DNA of 64,000 nt from Pleomorphomonas sp. T1.2MG-36 (GTDB lineage Bacteria > Pseudomonadota > Alphaproteobacteria > Rhizobiales > Pleomorphomonadaceae), in the NCBI RefSeq assembly GCF_950100655.1, contig NZ_CATNLY010000012.1:744001-808000 (forward strand). The letters are read 5' to 3'. A program made the position numbers and the translations under genes. The stretch's first letter is position 1. Every line of letters starts with the position of its first letter. The notes beneath the pieces were generated by a model. That model searched no databases. It was not told the origin of the DNA and saw nothing but the letters and a program-made list of their open reading frames with translations. Below are positions 1 through 8,139 of this stretch, in pieces.

Positions 1-1092
1 CCGATCCTCGACTACGAGTTCCATGGGCCGGATGCGCTGGAAGGCGACTATCTCGTTGCCCGCCCGTCGTTTGCCGAGAGTTTCACGCCGCGCCTGCCCG
101 GCGGCCTCAACGCCGGTGCGCAGATTTTCTGGCAGGCGAGAACCTTCCCGGACGCCTTCGCGAAGGTGACGGCCATCCTCCCCTACCCGCAGTACTGGGC
201 GTTCCGGTTCACCGGCATACTGGCCAGCGAGCGAACCTCCCTCGGCGTCCACACCGACCTGTGGGCGCCGGAGAAACGCGGCTACTCGTCGTTCGCCAAG
301 GCAGAAGGCTGGAGCAGATTGTTCGCCCCCCTGTGCTCGGCTTTCGACCGTCTCGGCACGGTGACGGCGGAAATCGCCGCACGAACGGGCCTTTCTTCCG
401 ATACGCCGGTCTATTGTGGCATCCACGATTCCAATGCTTCGCTGCTGCCGCATCTGCTCGGCCGCCAGCCGCCGTTCACGGTGCTTTCCACCGGAACCTG
501 GGTGATCGTTCTCGCCGTCGGCGGCGACGCGTCGGCCCTCGATGCCCGCCGCGACGGCCTGTGCAATGTCGATGCCTTCGGCAATCCGGTACCATCGGCG
601 CGCTTCATGGGCGGGAGGGAGTTCGACCTGCTGACAGGTGGACGCCCCCAGAAGCCGACACAGGACGACATTCGCGCGGTGATCGACGGTGGCGTGATGG
701 TTCGCCCGACGTTCGTGCCGGGCTGCGGCCCATTCCCGGATGGAAAGGGCGAATGGAGCACGGACCCCGCCTCGCTCCCGGGCGGCGTGCGCACGGCGGC
801 GGTGAGCCTCTATCTGGCATTGGTGGCGCGGGCGGCCATGGCCGTGGCCGGGGCGGCCGGTCCGATCATCATCGAGGGTCCGTTCGGCCGCGATGCGCTG
901 TTCGCCGAAGCCTTGCAGCGGCTCACGAAGCGGCAGGTCGCCATCGCCTCGGGAACCACGGGCACCTCGACAGGGGCGGCCATGCTGGCTCTCGGCCAAG
1001 GCGGGCGCCCCAATCTGCCGCCCGACCGGCCGGTCGGCGGTGTCTTCAATCTCTCGGGTCTCGAAAGCTACGCGGAGCGCTGGGCGGGCTGA
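1..1092 (+). CDS. FGGY-family carbohydrate kinase, 5' end outside window
   Basis: ATP-dependent sugar kinase of the FGGY/hexokinase superfamily; the sugar is not identifiable. The frame is open from base 1, so the N-terminal part with the first phosphate-binding loop is missing. The visible part has the substrate-side stretch GIHDSNASLLPHLL with the expected catalytic Asp, then the second-domain motif LSTGTW, and a C-terminal adenosine-binding region (IIEGPFGRDALF, SGTTGTSTGAAMLALG). The layout resembles rhamnulokinase/fuculokinase relatives more than xylulokinase. Its last 25 bases overlap the convergent kinase gene. The family call is firm; the substrate is open. Confidence 0.85.
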   Translation, partial: PILDYEFHGPDALEGDYLVARPSFAESFTPRLPGGLNAGAQIFWQARTFPDAFAKVTAILPYPQYWAFRFTGILASERTSLGVHTDLWAPEKRGYSSFAKAEGWSRLFAPLCSAFDRLGTVTAEIAARTGLSSDTPVYCGIHDSNASLLPHLLGRQPPFTVLSTGTWVIVLAVGGDASALDARRDGLCNVDAFGNPVPSARFMGGREFDLLTGGRPQKPTQDDIRAVIDGGVMVRPTFVPGCGPFPDGKGEWSTDPASLPGGVRTAAVSLYLALVARAAMAVAGAAGPIIIEGPFGRDALFAEALQRLTKRQVAIASGTTGTSTGAAMLALGQGGRPNLPPDRPVGGVFNLSGLESYAERWAG

Positions 1093-2459
1093 AGCTGCGG
1101 GCCGACACGCCCCCTCACTCCGTAGGCGAAGCCCGCCGGAGAAAGATCGAGCGCCGTCACCTCGCCATCCAGGACGACTGGGATGACCGTGCGCAGCAGA
1201 AGCTGGCCGAAGGCGCTGACCTCGATCGAAGACGCCCCAACCATGCGCCATTCCAGGCGAAAGCCCCCATCCGGCAACATCGCCCACGACACGACAGTGC
1301 GCTCGGGAGGGCGTTCGGCCTCGGCGGCCGCCACGACCAGTTCGTGCGCCCCGAGCATGACGTTCTGCGCGACATCCGGGCCGAGCAGGACGCGCGGACC
1401 ATCCAGTTCGACGCGGATGCTTGCCGTTCCCTCAACGTCGGCCCAGGCGCGGGTCACCACTTCATCGAGCAGGATGCCGCGCCAGCCGTTCTGCACCAGC
1501 AACTCGTGGGCCGCTGAAAGGGCCAGAAGGCGGCCACTGAAGGGAGCCAGGAAGCCGGCGGCCTCGGGACAGCCCTCGGCGCTTTGCCGCGCTATGCCCT
1601 GCACCACTGCCAGAAGATTCTTGGAACGGTGGGTGAGTTCGCGCAGGATGTCACGCATCTCGCGCTCGTGTTCCTTGTAGCGGGAAACATCGATGGCTGC
1701 CGCCAGCACGCCAGTGATGCGTCCATCCGCCGAGACCGGCTCGATAAAGCCTTCAAACCAGCGCTGCTGCCCGGCCAGAACGAAGGTAATCTCAAATCGC
1801 TCCGGCGGACTGCCGGCCAGGACGCGCCGTGCGATACCGACGAACTCGGCCGCTTCGGCAGGTGGCAGGAGATCGCCCGGCCGGCGCCCCAGGACGTCGA
1901 CCTGGGTGAGCGGGCGAGGCGGATTGTGCACCCAAGTGAACAGGAGGTCGGCATCGAGCTCCATGATCGAGATGTCGGATCCTTCAAGTGCCATCTCGAA
2001 CCGATGACGGACGGTTTCCAGCTCGGCGGTGCGCCCGGCAACCCGGCTTTCGAGATCGCGATTGAGGTCGCTCAACTGATCGATCAGTCTTCGGTTCGCC
2101 GCCTGCCCTTCGACGAGCAGCGCGGTAGCTTCGTTGGCCTCCTGTCGGGTCGGTTGACCGACAAGCCTCGGGATCATCGGCCAGACGGCAATTCCGACGA
2201 CGAAAGCGATGGCGGCGGTCACCGTTTCCAGCAGGACGGGAAGGCCGCCACCGGCTGTACCAGGCAAGAGGCGGCCGATGGCCCCGACGGCGATAGCCAG
2301 GACAAAGACGCACAACAACGCGGATGTGCCCATCAACCCGCCGGCACGTTGGCGCATGCGAAAAAGATACGTCACGAGGCCCGCCGACACTGAGGCGCAG
2401 GCGGCAACGGTCATGACTCTCGCCAGCGTCTTGAGTGTCTCGAGCTCATCGGGCTGCAC
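1068..2459 (-). CDS. Membrane HRxxN/HWE-type sensor kinase next to phyR, degenerate ATP site
   Basis: Likely sensor partner of PhyR. Three hydrophobic segments fill residues 14-100, followed by a coiled coil (110-150), a PAS domain (about 150-265) and a dimerisation box ILRELTHRSKNLL with phosphoacceptor His277 in the HRxxN signature. The ATP-binding half is abnormal. Where the family has HELATNAxKYG, this protein has HELVVAAAEA, so the Mg-binding Asn is Ala377, and the GFG loop reads AFG. It may therefore work as a phosphatase or phosphotransfer partner rather than a kinase; PhyR-linked HisKA_2 proteins with phosphatase roles are known (PhyP of Sphingomonas). GTG start chosen because GGAGG lies 5-6 nt upstream. 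It lies 57 bp after phyR on the same strand, so co-transcription is likely. Confidence 0.85.
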   Translation of the reverse strand: MQPDELETLKTLARVMTVAACASVSAGLVTYLFRMRQRAGGLMGTSALLCVFVLAIAVGAIGRLLPGTAGGGLPVLLETVTAAIAFVVGIAVWPMIPRLVGQPTRQEANEATALLVEGQAANRRLIDQLSDLNRDLESRVAGRTAELETVRHRFEMALEGSDISIMELDADLLFTWVHNPPRPLTQVDVLGRRPGDLLPPAEAAEFVGIARRVLAGSPPERFEITFVLAGQQRWFEGFIEPVSADGRITGVLAAAIDVSRYKEHEREMRDILRELTHRSKNLLAVVQGIARQSAEGCPEAAGFLAPFSGRLLALSAAHELLVQNGWRGILLDEVVTRAWADVEGTASIRVELDGPRVLLGPDVAQNVMLGAHELVVAAAEAERPPERTVVSWAMLPDGGFRLEWRMVGASSIEVSAFGQLLLRTVIPVVLDGEVTALDLSPAGFAYGVRGRVGPQLQPAQRSA

Positions 2460-2516
2460 CTTGCCCTCCGCGTCAGACGGCCGACGATCGGGAAGTTCAC
2501 CTGTGGCCGATCAACG

Positions 2517-3320
2517 TCAGGCGCTGTCCTTCAGTCGCAGCGAGGCAACCTTGTCGAAGAACAAAGCCTGGGAGATCACCGCCTTCACCATCTCCTCGCG
2601 GAATGGCTTCGCTATGAGGAAGGTTGGCTCGGGCCGCTCGCCCGTCAACAACGACTCCGGATAGGCGGTTATGAAGATGACCGGCACCTCGAAGCTGGTG
2701 AGGATGTCGTTGACCGCATCGAGACCCGAGGAACCGTCGGCAAGACGAATGTCAGCCAGGATCAGGCCCGGCCGCTCGCGTCGGGCCATAGCAACCGCCT
2801 CATCCCGCGTGCGCGCGTTGCCGACCACGGTATGGCCCAGCCCCTCGACCAAGCCTTCGAGATCCATGGCGATCAACGGCTCATCCTCGATGACGAGAAC
2901 GCGCGACGCAACCTGCTCGCCGATCTGGCGCGCGGCTTCCGACAGCAAGGCCGAGAAGGCTTCCGGCCCCACATCGAGAATGCGCGACGCGTCGAAGGGA
3001 GAAAACCCTTCCATGGCGGTGAGAAGGAATGCTTGCCTGGGCAGCGGCGTGATGGCGTCAAGGCGACGATCGGCCGCCGGGCGTTCGCCAAGTTCGTCCA
3101 GCCGCATGTAGTTCATGGGGTTGGCGTTCCAGACCGACGAGAAAAGCTTGTAGACGCCGAGCCGCGGATCGAGCGACGGATCGAAACCATCGGGGTCGGC
3201 CACCAGTTGTTCCAGCATGGCCACGACGTGACTATCGCCACTCGCCTGGCTGCCGCTCAGTGCCCGCGCATAGCGACGGAGAAGGGGAAGCTGCGGTGCG
3301 ATCAAGGCCGTGATAGACAT
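2517..3320 (-). CDS. phyR: PhyR anti-anti-sigma response regulator
   Basis: Master switch of the alphaproteobacterial general stress response: when phosphorylated, its sigma-like domain sequesters NepR and frees EcfG. Residues 1-125 form the sigma-like domain (PLLRRYARALSGSQ, then a region-4-like part LPRQAFLLTAMEGFS), and residues 135-255 form a receiver (VLVIEDEP, phospho-acceptor Asp in ILADIRLADGSSG, Lys in IAKPF). An upstream in-frame extension to 3350 is rejected because the ATG at 3320 gives the family N-terminus and has AAGG upstream. An EcfG promoter at 3379-3403 implies autoactivation. It is divergent from nepR-ecfG. Confidence 0.95.
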   Translation of the reverse strand: MSITALIAPQLPLLRRYARALSGSQASGDSHVVAMLEQLVADPDGFDPSLDPRLGVYKLFSSVWNANPMNYMRLDELGERPAADRRLDAITPLPRQAFLLTAMEGFSPFDASRILDVGPEAFSALLSEAARQIGEQVASRVLVIEDEPLIAMDLEGLVEGLGHTVVGNARTRDEAVAMARRERPGLILADIRLADGSSGLDAVNDILTSFEVPVIFITAYPESLLTGERPEPTFLIAKPFREEMVKAVISQALFFDKVASLRLKDSA

Positions 3321-3378
3321 GAGAAACCTTTCCAACGCCTGGACGGGCAATCAACAAAAGAGAACTGTTCTGCATAAA

Positions 3379-3403
3379 AACGCCGGAGAGGATAACCGGT
3401 TCC
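3379..3403 (-). promoter_or_regulatory. EcfG-type promoter of phyR
   Basis: Read on the minus strand this is GGAAC, 16 nt, CGTT, an exact match to the consensus known for EcfG/GSR sigma factors. The -10 lies about 59 nt before the phyR ATG. It faces away from the nepR-ecfG promoter 31 bp to the right. Confidence 0.87.
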
Positions 3404-3434
3404 CCCTCCCCATGATTATTTTTATCGCATGATC

Positions 3435-3459
3435 GGAACCGGAGCCAATCATCCGCGTT
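3435..3459 (+). promoter_or_regulatory. EcfG-type promoter of nepR-ecfG
   Basis: GGAAC (3435-3439), 16 nt, CGTT (3456-3459). The expected transcript start near 3467 leaves a leader of about 75 nt before nepR. It forms a back-to-back pair with the phyR promoter, so EcfG should activate both arms of its own circuit. Confidence 0.87.
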
Positions 3460-3541
3460 CAGCACAAGATGCGAATGTGCAGCCTTCGCCGCGAGATCGT
3501 CGATAGGACTGTTGTCTTGAAGTCGTCCTGAAAGAGCCGCC

Positions 3542-3751
3542 ATGTCAGATAAAAAAGAAACGTCAGAGCGCCCTGCCCTAGAGCCGCCGATCCAAGCCCA
3601 TCTCGGTGACCAGCTAAAGAAGCTTTACGGTTCGATCCTTTCGGAACCCATTCCCGAAAAGCTGACCATGCTGCTCGACCAACTCGAAAAAGCCGAAAGA
3701 AAGGAGCGAGAGGGCCAGTCGGGACGTACCGACGGGGGTGGCGATCAATGA
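3542..3751 (+). CDS. nepR: NepR anti-sigma factor
   Basis: Small (69 aa) cytoplasmic anti-sigma factor that holds EcfG inactive until phospho-PhyR competes for it. The core LGDQLKKLYGSIL followed by EPIPEKLTMLLDQLEKAE gives the two helices of the NepR family with the characteristic EPIP turn. Its stop overlaps the ecfG start by ATGA, so translation is coupled and anti-sigma and sigma are made together. The charged C-terminal tail (RKEREGQSG) is low complexity. Diagnosis rests on motif and gene order together. Confidence 0.93.
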   Translation: MSDKKETSERPALEPPIQAHLGDQLKKLYGSILSEPIPEKLTMLLDQLEKAERKEREGQSGRTDGGGDQ

Positions 3752-4251
3752 CAGCTGTCGCGGCCTTCAAGACCGCTCTCCTGGCGGAGCTTCCGTCATT
3801 GCGCGCCTTCGCCATTTCCTTGTCCGGCAGCCACGATCATGCCGACGATCTCGTGCAGGAAACGGTGATGAAGGCATGGGGCGCACATGCCAGCTTCATT
3901 CCGGGCACCAGTCTCAGGGCCTGGCTGTTCACCATCATGCGCAACACCTATTTCAGCCAGTATCGCAAGGCCCGGCGCGAAGTGCAGGACAGCGATGGCG
4001 AGGCGGCGGCCCGGCTGGTCTCGGCGCCCGCCCAGGACGGTCATCTCGATCTGGCCGATTTTCGCTCGGCCCTTGAGAAACTGCCCGATGACCAGCGCGA
4101 AGCGCTTATCCTCGTTGGCGCCTCGGGCTTTTCCTGCGAAGAGGCGGCGGAGATCTGCGGATGCGCCGTAGGAACCATCAAGAGCCGCGTCAACAGGGCG
4201 CGCCAGAAACTCATGCAACTCATGGCGATTCGGAACGCGGGTGACCTCTGA
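3748..4251 (+). CDS. ecfG: EcfG general stress sigma factor
   Basis: ECF sigma factor (167 aa, region 2 and region 4 only) that directs RNA polymerase to GGAAC/CGTT promoters. Region 2 (residues 12-75) contains HADDLVQETVMKAW and the DNA-melting helix around TIMRNTYFSQYRKARRE. Region 4 (105-160) contains LPDDQREALILVGASGFS, then EEAAEICGCAVGTIKSRVNRAR. Only one ecfG is seen here, but many relatives carry extra copies elsewhere. Translation starts inside the nepR stop. Confidence 0.95.
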   Translation: MTAVAAFKTALLAELPSLRAFAISLSGSHDHADDLVQETVMKAWGAHASFIPGTSLRAWLFTIMRNTYFSQYRKARREVQDSDGEAAARLVSAPAQDGHLDLADFRSALEKLPDDQREALILVGASGFSCEEAAEICGCAVGTIKSRVNRARQKLMQLMAIRNAGDL

Positions 4252-4281
4252 TCCTCCCGTAGTTTTCCTTCTCTTCATCGG

Positions 4282-4316
4282 CGGCCGGCTCGCAAAACGC
4301 GCCGGCCGTTTCGTTT
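4282..4316 (+). terminator. Hairpin terminator after ecfG
   Basis: Inverted repeat CGGCCGGC (4282-4289) / GCCGGCCG (4301-4308) with an 11-nt loop followed by TTTCGTTT. The T tract is interrupted, so efficiency is uncertain. It lies between the convergent ecfG and permease genes. Confidence 0.5.
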
Positions 4317-4319
4317 GCG

Positions 4320-5471
4320 TCAGGACGGAAGCGTTGCGCGGGTCTCGGCCTTGAACTCGCTGCGGATCGTACGGGCTATCAGCAACAGCGGCACCGCCAG
4401 GACCGCGCCGATGGCGCCCCACATCCAAGTCCAGAAGATGATCGCCACGAAAACGAGAAATGGATTGATCTCGAAGCGACGCCCCAACACCGCCGGGACG
4501 ACCGCATTTTCGCAGACGAGATGAACGAACATGAAGGCGCCAACCGGCCAGATGACCGACAACAGACTGTAGTCGAGCAGCAGACCGCTGGAGGCGATGG
4601 CCAACGACACGACGGCCGGCCCCAGAAACGGCACGAAGCTCATGGCGAAGGCGAACAGCCCCCAAAGGATCGGCGCCGGCAGTCCCGCCGTCAGGGCGAT
4701 CAGGCCGGTTGCGGTACCGACGCTGGCATAGATCACCGAGGCCGTTCCGAAATAGCGGGTCAGTGAAGCCTCCGTCGCGTTGAAGATGCGGATGGCGGCA
4801 AGGCGCTCCTCCCGACCACCAAAAGCAAGGATCGACTGGCGCCTGAGCTGGGCTCGTCCGGCCACATAGAACACAAGGGTGGCGAGGAAGATCAGGAATT
4901 CGCCGAAGGCCGGTGTCAATCCGCCGACAAAGCCGGCAACCAGGCCGAAATCCATCGATCCGAGCATCTTCTCCAGGCTGGCCATTCCATTGTCCGAGCC
5001 CATGCTGCCGCCGGTGAGGCGCGCCTGCAGCGTCGTGAAGGGGGCCAGCAGCTCGCCGAAGGCGGCAACGAGACGCGGCAGGACCTGCGGCAATCGTTCG
5101 ATCAGCGACGTGACCGGCTCGGCCACCGCTTCGATCAAGAGAAACATGCCGGCACCCAGCACGGCGGTGAGAGCGAGGCCGGCCACCATCGGCGAGATGC
5201 CGATGCGCGCACCACGGTCGCCGGCATGGGCGATGACGCTGCCGACGATGACGGCCGCCACCATGGGCATCACTAGAGAGGCGGCGGCGTGCAACGCCAC
5301 CAGCAGCCCCAGCACGAACAGCCCGATGATCGACAGCTCGGTCAAAGCCCGGCGCGTCTCCGACGAGGTCCCGTCGTCCGGCGACGGGCGTCCGCCTTGC
5401 AGGTGCCGGTCGAGGGGAGGCCGGTGGGCGATGTATTTCAAGGAAAGCGCTCCGTCACCTGAAGACCGCAT
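4320..5471 (-). CDS. AI-2E/PerM-family membrane permease
   Basis: Polytopic membrane protein of the AI-2E exporter (PerM/TqsA-like) family; the substrate is unknown, and members include autoinducer-2 and Na+/H+ carriers. After a charged cytoplasmic N-terminus (about 40 residues) come hydrophobic segments near 45-75 and 95-120, a long amphipathic loop, then a C-terminal bundle with the family-like stretch WGLFAFAMSFVPFLGPAVVS and NPFLVFVAIIFWTWMWG. ATG start at 5471. A near-consensus EcfG promoter lies just upstream, which would place it in the stress regulon. Confidence 0.85.
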   Translation of the reverse strand: MRSSGDGALSLKYIAHRPPLDRHLQGGRPSPDDGTSSETRRALTELSIIGLFVLGLLVALHAAASLVMPMVAAVIVGSVIAHAGDRGARIGISPMVAGLALTAVLGAGMFLLIEAVAEPVTSLIERLPQVLPRLVAAFGELLAPFTTLQARLTGGSMGSDNGMASLEKMLGSMDFGLVAGFVGGLTPAFGEFLIFLATLVFYVAGRAQLRRQSILAFGGREERLAAIRIFNATEASLTRYFGTASVIYASVGTATGLIALTAGLPAPILWGLFAFAMSFVPFLGPAVVSLAIASSGLLLDYSLLSVIWPVGAFMFVHLVCENAVVPAVLGRRFEINPFLVFVAIIFWTWMWGAIGAVLAVPLLLIARTIRSEFKAETRATLPS

Positions 5472-5501
5472 CCGGCGGGATGTGGCGCAGTATCCCTCAC
5501 C

Positions 5502-5526
5502 AATGCGCCAGTGACCGTCCGGTTCC
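5502..5526 (-). promoter_or_regulatory. Weak EcfG-like promoter for the permease
   Basis: Minus-strand GGAAC, 16 nt, CATT: perfect -35 and spacing, one mismatch in the -10. It would give a leader of about 25 nt before the ATG at 5471. Suggestive only. Confidence 0.35.
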
Positions 5527-5582
5527 GCGCGACTGTGCGGCGCCAGATGGGTGACGCAACGGAGGCGCTGGGCGAATTGCGA

Positions 5583-5607
5583 GGAACCCGACGCAATATC
5601 GGGCGTT
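5583..5607 (+). promoter_or_regulatory. EcfG-type promoter
   Basis: GGAAC (5583-5587), 16 nt, CGTT (5604-5607). It places the transcript start near 5615, ahead of the ATG at 5693, and rules out the in-frame start at 5606. Confidence 0.82.
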
Positions 5608-5692
5608 GTTTTGCCAGATGCCCGTTTGGAGCAAGGCCGACATAGCCTCGATTTGCCGGGCTATCTTGCCACAGAGAAGAAAGGATCAAGCC

Positions 5693-6220
5693 ATGCTCAC
5701 TCCTGACCCCTCGGCCCCGAAGACCGGCTCGGGCGCGACCGACAAGATCAAGAAGGACGCCGGCGCAGCGATGTCTTCGGCCAAGGCGGCCGTGGAAGAC
5801 GCGGCGAACGAAGTGCGCGAGGAATTCGGTGCGTCCGAATCCAGCGGCGCCAGGGTCGTCGCCGAAAATGCCCGAAAAATCAAAGAGGACCTCGGCGCAG
5901 CCGGCAGCGATCTCGCTGGCAAGGCAGGCGACGTGGCAGTAGCGGCGCAGGAGGCGCTTAGTCAGATGAAACGTATCATGGACGAATTCGCGGCCAAGAC
6001 CGGCACCAAGGCATCCGAGGCCGTGGAAACGGTCAAGGCGACCGGCGCCGACACGGCCGACCACATCGGTGCAGCCCTCAGCGGTGCCAGCTCGCTCGGC
6101 AAGGAAAGCATCGACGGCATCGCCGATGCGGCTGCCAGACGTCCAGTGACGGCCATGGCCATCGCAATGGGTGTGGGCCTGCTTCTCGGTCTCGCCTCGC
6201 GTGGCAGTTCGCGCGCATGA
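5693..6220 (+). CDS. DUF883/ElaB-YqjD-like helical membrane-anchored stress protein
   Basis: 175-residue protein, almost all charged amphipathic helix rich in Ala, Lys, Glu and Asp, ending in one hydrophobic anchor (PVTAMAIAMGVGLLLGLAS) and a short tail. This is the layout of the DUF883/YqjD family, whose E. coli members attach to the inner membrane and bind ribosomes in stationary phase. A ribosome role here is inference. Start chosen at 5693 because AAAGGA precedes it and the EcfG promoter at 5583-5607 is upstream. Overlaps the next gene by ATGA. Confidence 0.75.
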   Translation: MLTPDPSAPKTGSGATDKIKKDAGAAMSSAKAAVEDAANEVREEFGASESSGARVVAENARKIKEDLGAAGSDLAGKAGDVAVAAQEALSQMKRIMDEFAAKTGTKASEAVETVKATGADTADHIGAALSGASSLGKESIDGIADAAARRPVTAMAIAMGVGLLLGLASRGSSRA

Positions 6221-6615
6221 TGCTCGCGCGTCTCCTCGGCATTGATGTGCCTCGGATCAAGCGGCGCGGCGGCTTTGCCGTCGTTGCCGCGATGATCGCG
6301 GCCATGATGACGATCCTGGCGATCGGATTTGCCGCATTGGCTGGGCACATCGCGCTTTCCCGCCGCTTCGATCCGGAGATCGCCGCGCTGATCGTCGCCG
6401 GTTCTCTGATGGTGCTGGCCTTGATTGCGCTTCTTGTTGCACGGCAAGTGCTCAACAGAACGCAGCGAGAGTTGAAATCCGCCATCGCTTCCAGCGCTGC
6501 GGTCGCCTTCGTCCCGACGGCGGCTTCGATGGCTGCGCGACATACTCGATTGGCCGCGGTCATCGGAGTGGCGGGCGTCGGCTTCTGGCTGGCGCGTAAC
6601 GCCTTCCGCCGCTAA
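6217..6615 (+). CDS. Small membrane protein, YqjE/holin-superfamily-like
   Basis: 132-residue integral membrane protein. Two strong transmembrane segments occur near residues 22-48 (FAVVAAMIAAMMTILAIGFA) and 58-78 (ALIVAGSLMVLALIALLVA), with a weaker one near 112-128. This resembles the YqjE/Phage_holin_3_6 group that often follows DUF883 genes, so the pair probably acts together at the cell envelope under stress. Translational coupling to the upstream gene through ATGATG supports one operon. Exact family not certain. Confidence 0.65.
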   Translation: MMLARLLGIDVPRIKRRGGFAVVAAMIAAMMTILAIGFAALAGHIALSRRFDPEIAALIVAGSLMVLALIALLVARQVLNRTQRELKSAIASSAAVAFVPTAASMAARHTRLAAVIGVAGVGFWLARNAFRR

Positions 6616-6636
6616 AAAAGCCTTGCGCGGCGGAGG

Positions 6637-7692
6637 TCAGCCGAGAGGGAACTCGATGCAGACCGAGGTGCCCGGAGCGAGATCGGAATAGGAGACCTCG
6701 GCATCGAGATTGCGCGCCATGGCCCGCAGAACCTTGGAGCCGATCCCCGTCCCTTGCGCCGGCCCCGTTCCGTCAAAGCCGATGCCGTCGTCGTCGACGC
6801 AGACCTGCAGTCGGCCATTCTCGGACTTGCGGGAATGAACGCGGATTTCTCCAGTGGTCTCCGGCGGATAGGCATACTTGAAAGCGTTGGTCACCAGCTC
6901 TCCGACCATGACACCGAGCGTCACCGCCTTGTCTGTCGGCAGAGCGATGGGGAGGAGATCCGTCTTGACCATGCGGAGCGCGCCTCCGCCCGCGAGCGAT
7001 GCCGAAAGCTCGCCGACAAGGTGCCGAAGATAGGCGCCGATATCGACTTCGCCTATGTTGTCGGACGTGTAGAGGTGGCGATGAACCCCGGCGACGGCGG
7101 AGATACGGCTTTGCGTCTCCTCAAGGGCGTGTCTGGCGTGAGGATCGCTGACGGCGGCCGCCTGCATGCGGACCATGGCCGCGACCAGCCCCAGCGAGTT
7201 GGCGACTCGATGATTGACTTCCTTCAAAAGCATTTCGGCGCGGTCGCGCGCTTCGCGGATCAGCTGCTGATCGCGGGCCTGCGCATTCTTGAGACGCCAG
7301 CGCTCGAAAGCCTGCTCAAGCGCGGCGATCAACAGATCGAAAAACTCCTGTGAGGTGTCCTTGATCACGTAATCGTCGGCGCCCTGCTTGAGGGCCTCGA
7401 TGGCCAGTCGGGCGTCCATGGAGCCGGTGACATAGACCACCGGCGGCCGGGCGCTGCGCGGGCCGATGCGCGTCAGGATATCGAGACCGGTCTCGGCGGC
7501 AAGCGTGTGGTCGAGGGCGACAATGTCGACGCCACCGGAGGCGATGATCTTCAACGCCTCGTCACCCGTCGTCACATGAACCGTCTCATGACCTCGTCGG
7601 GCCAGAGCCTTGCGGACCAGCGCGGCAAGGGCGAGATCGTCCTCGACATGCAGAACCTTGATGGACTCCTTGAGATCGGTTCCGTACGGCAT
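6637..7692 (-). CDS. Receiver-HRxxN histidine kinase (soluble)
   Basis: Cytoplasmic hybrid with an N-terminal receiver and C-terminal HisKA_2 kinase. The receiver (residues 11-125) has VEDD, phospho-acceptor Asp61 (VALDHTL) and Lys111 in VIKD. A linker helix leads to LLKEVNHRVANSLGLV with His161, and an intact ATPase follows (GELVTNAFKYAYP, VDDDGIGFDG, GTGIGSKVLRAMA). HRxxN kinases are the class that feeds PhyR in alphaproteobacteria, so it may be a stress input. It starts directly after the response regulator stop, in a three-gene operon with the CHASE3 kinase. Confidence 0.88.
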   Translation of the reverse strand: MPYGTDLKESIKVLHVEDDLALAALVRKALARRGHETVHVTTGDEALKIIASGGVDIVALDHTLAAETGLDILTRIGPRSARPPVVYVTGSMDARLAIEALKQGADDYVIKDTSQEFFDLLIAALEQAFERWRLKNAQARDQQLIREARDRAEMLLKEVNHRVANSLGLVAAMVRMQAAAVSDPHARHALEETQSRISAVAGVHRHLYTSDNIGEVDIGAYLRHLVGELSASLAGGGALRMVKTDLLPIALPTDKAVTLGVMVGELVTNAFKYAYPPETTGEIRVHSRKSENGRLQVCVDDDGIGFDGTGPAQGTGIGSKVLRAMARNLDAEVSYSDLAPGTSVCIEFPLG

Positions 7693-8139
7693 TCAATCCA
7701 GCTCCGGAATCTGCATCACCGAGAGGAACAGGCCTAGCTGGCGGATGGCGTTGGCGAAGCTCTCGTAGTTGAGAGGCTTGGTAATGTAGACGTTGGCGCC
7801 CAGATCGTAGCAGCGCTGAATCTCGCGCGCGTCGTCGGTGGTGGTGAGGACGATCACCGGCGTGCGGCGCGTGTGCTCGTTGGCCTTGAGGCGCGCAAGA
7901 ATGTCGATGCCGGTCATGTCCGGGAGATTGAGGTCGAGCAGCACGAGCGATGGCCGGCCGATGGCGACCAGGCCCGATCCGTCGGAACCAAGCAGATAGT
8001 TGACGCCGGTGGTACCATCGCGGAACGAGATGATCTCGTTGGTGACGCCGGCGCGCCGAATGTTCTTCTCGATGAGACGGGCATGCCCCTCATCATCTTC
8101 GATCATGATGATCGCCACGGGCTTGGGCTCTTTGCTCAC
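7693..8139 (-). CDS. Single-domain response regulator
   Basis: 148-residue receiver with no output domain, resembling phytochrome-associated Rcp1-type regulators. Acidic pocket in IMIEDDEGH, phospho-acceptor Asp in VLLDLNLPDMTG, Thr in VLTTTDD and Lys in YITKPLN. GTG start whose GTGA overlaps the stop of the upstream kinase; GGGGAG lies about 11 nt before it. Probable relay: CHASE3 kinase to this protein to the following receiver-kinase. Confidence 0.9.
   Translation of the reverse strand: MSKEPKPVAIIMIEDDEGHARLIEKNIRRAGVTNEIISFRDGTTGVNYLLGSDGSGLVAIGRPSLVLLDLNLPDMTGIDILARLKANEHTRRTPVIVLTTTDDAREIQRCYDLGANVYITKPLNYESFANAIRQLGLFLSVMQIPELD

Noticed and set aside
6217..6615. Phage holin as a sign of prophage
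   Set aside because: The family is widespread next to DUF883 genes; no other phage gene, attachment site or composition shift is present.
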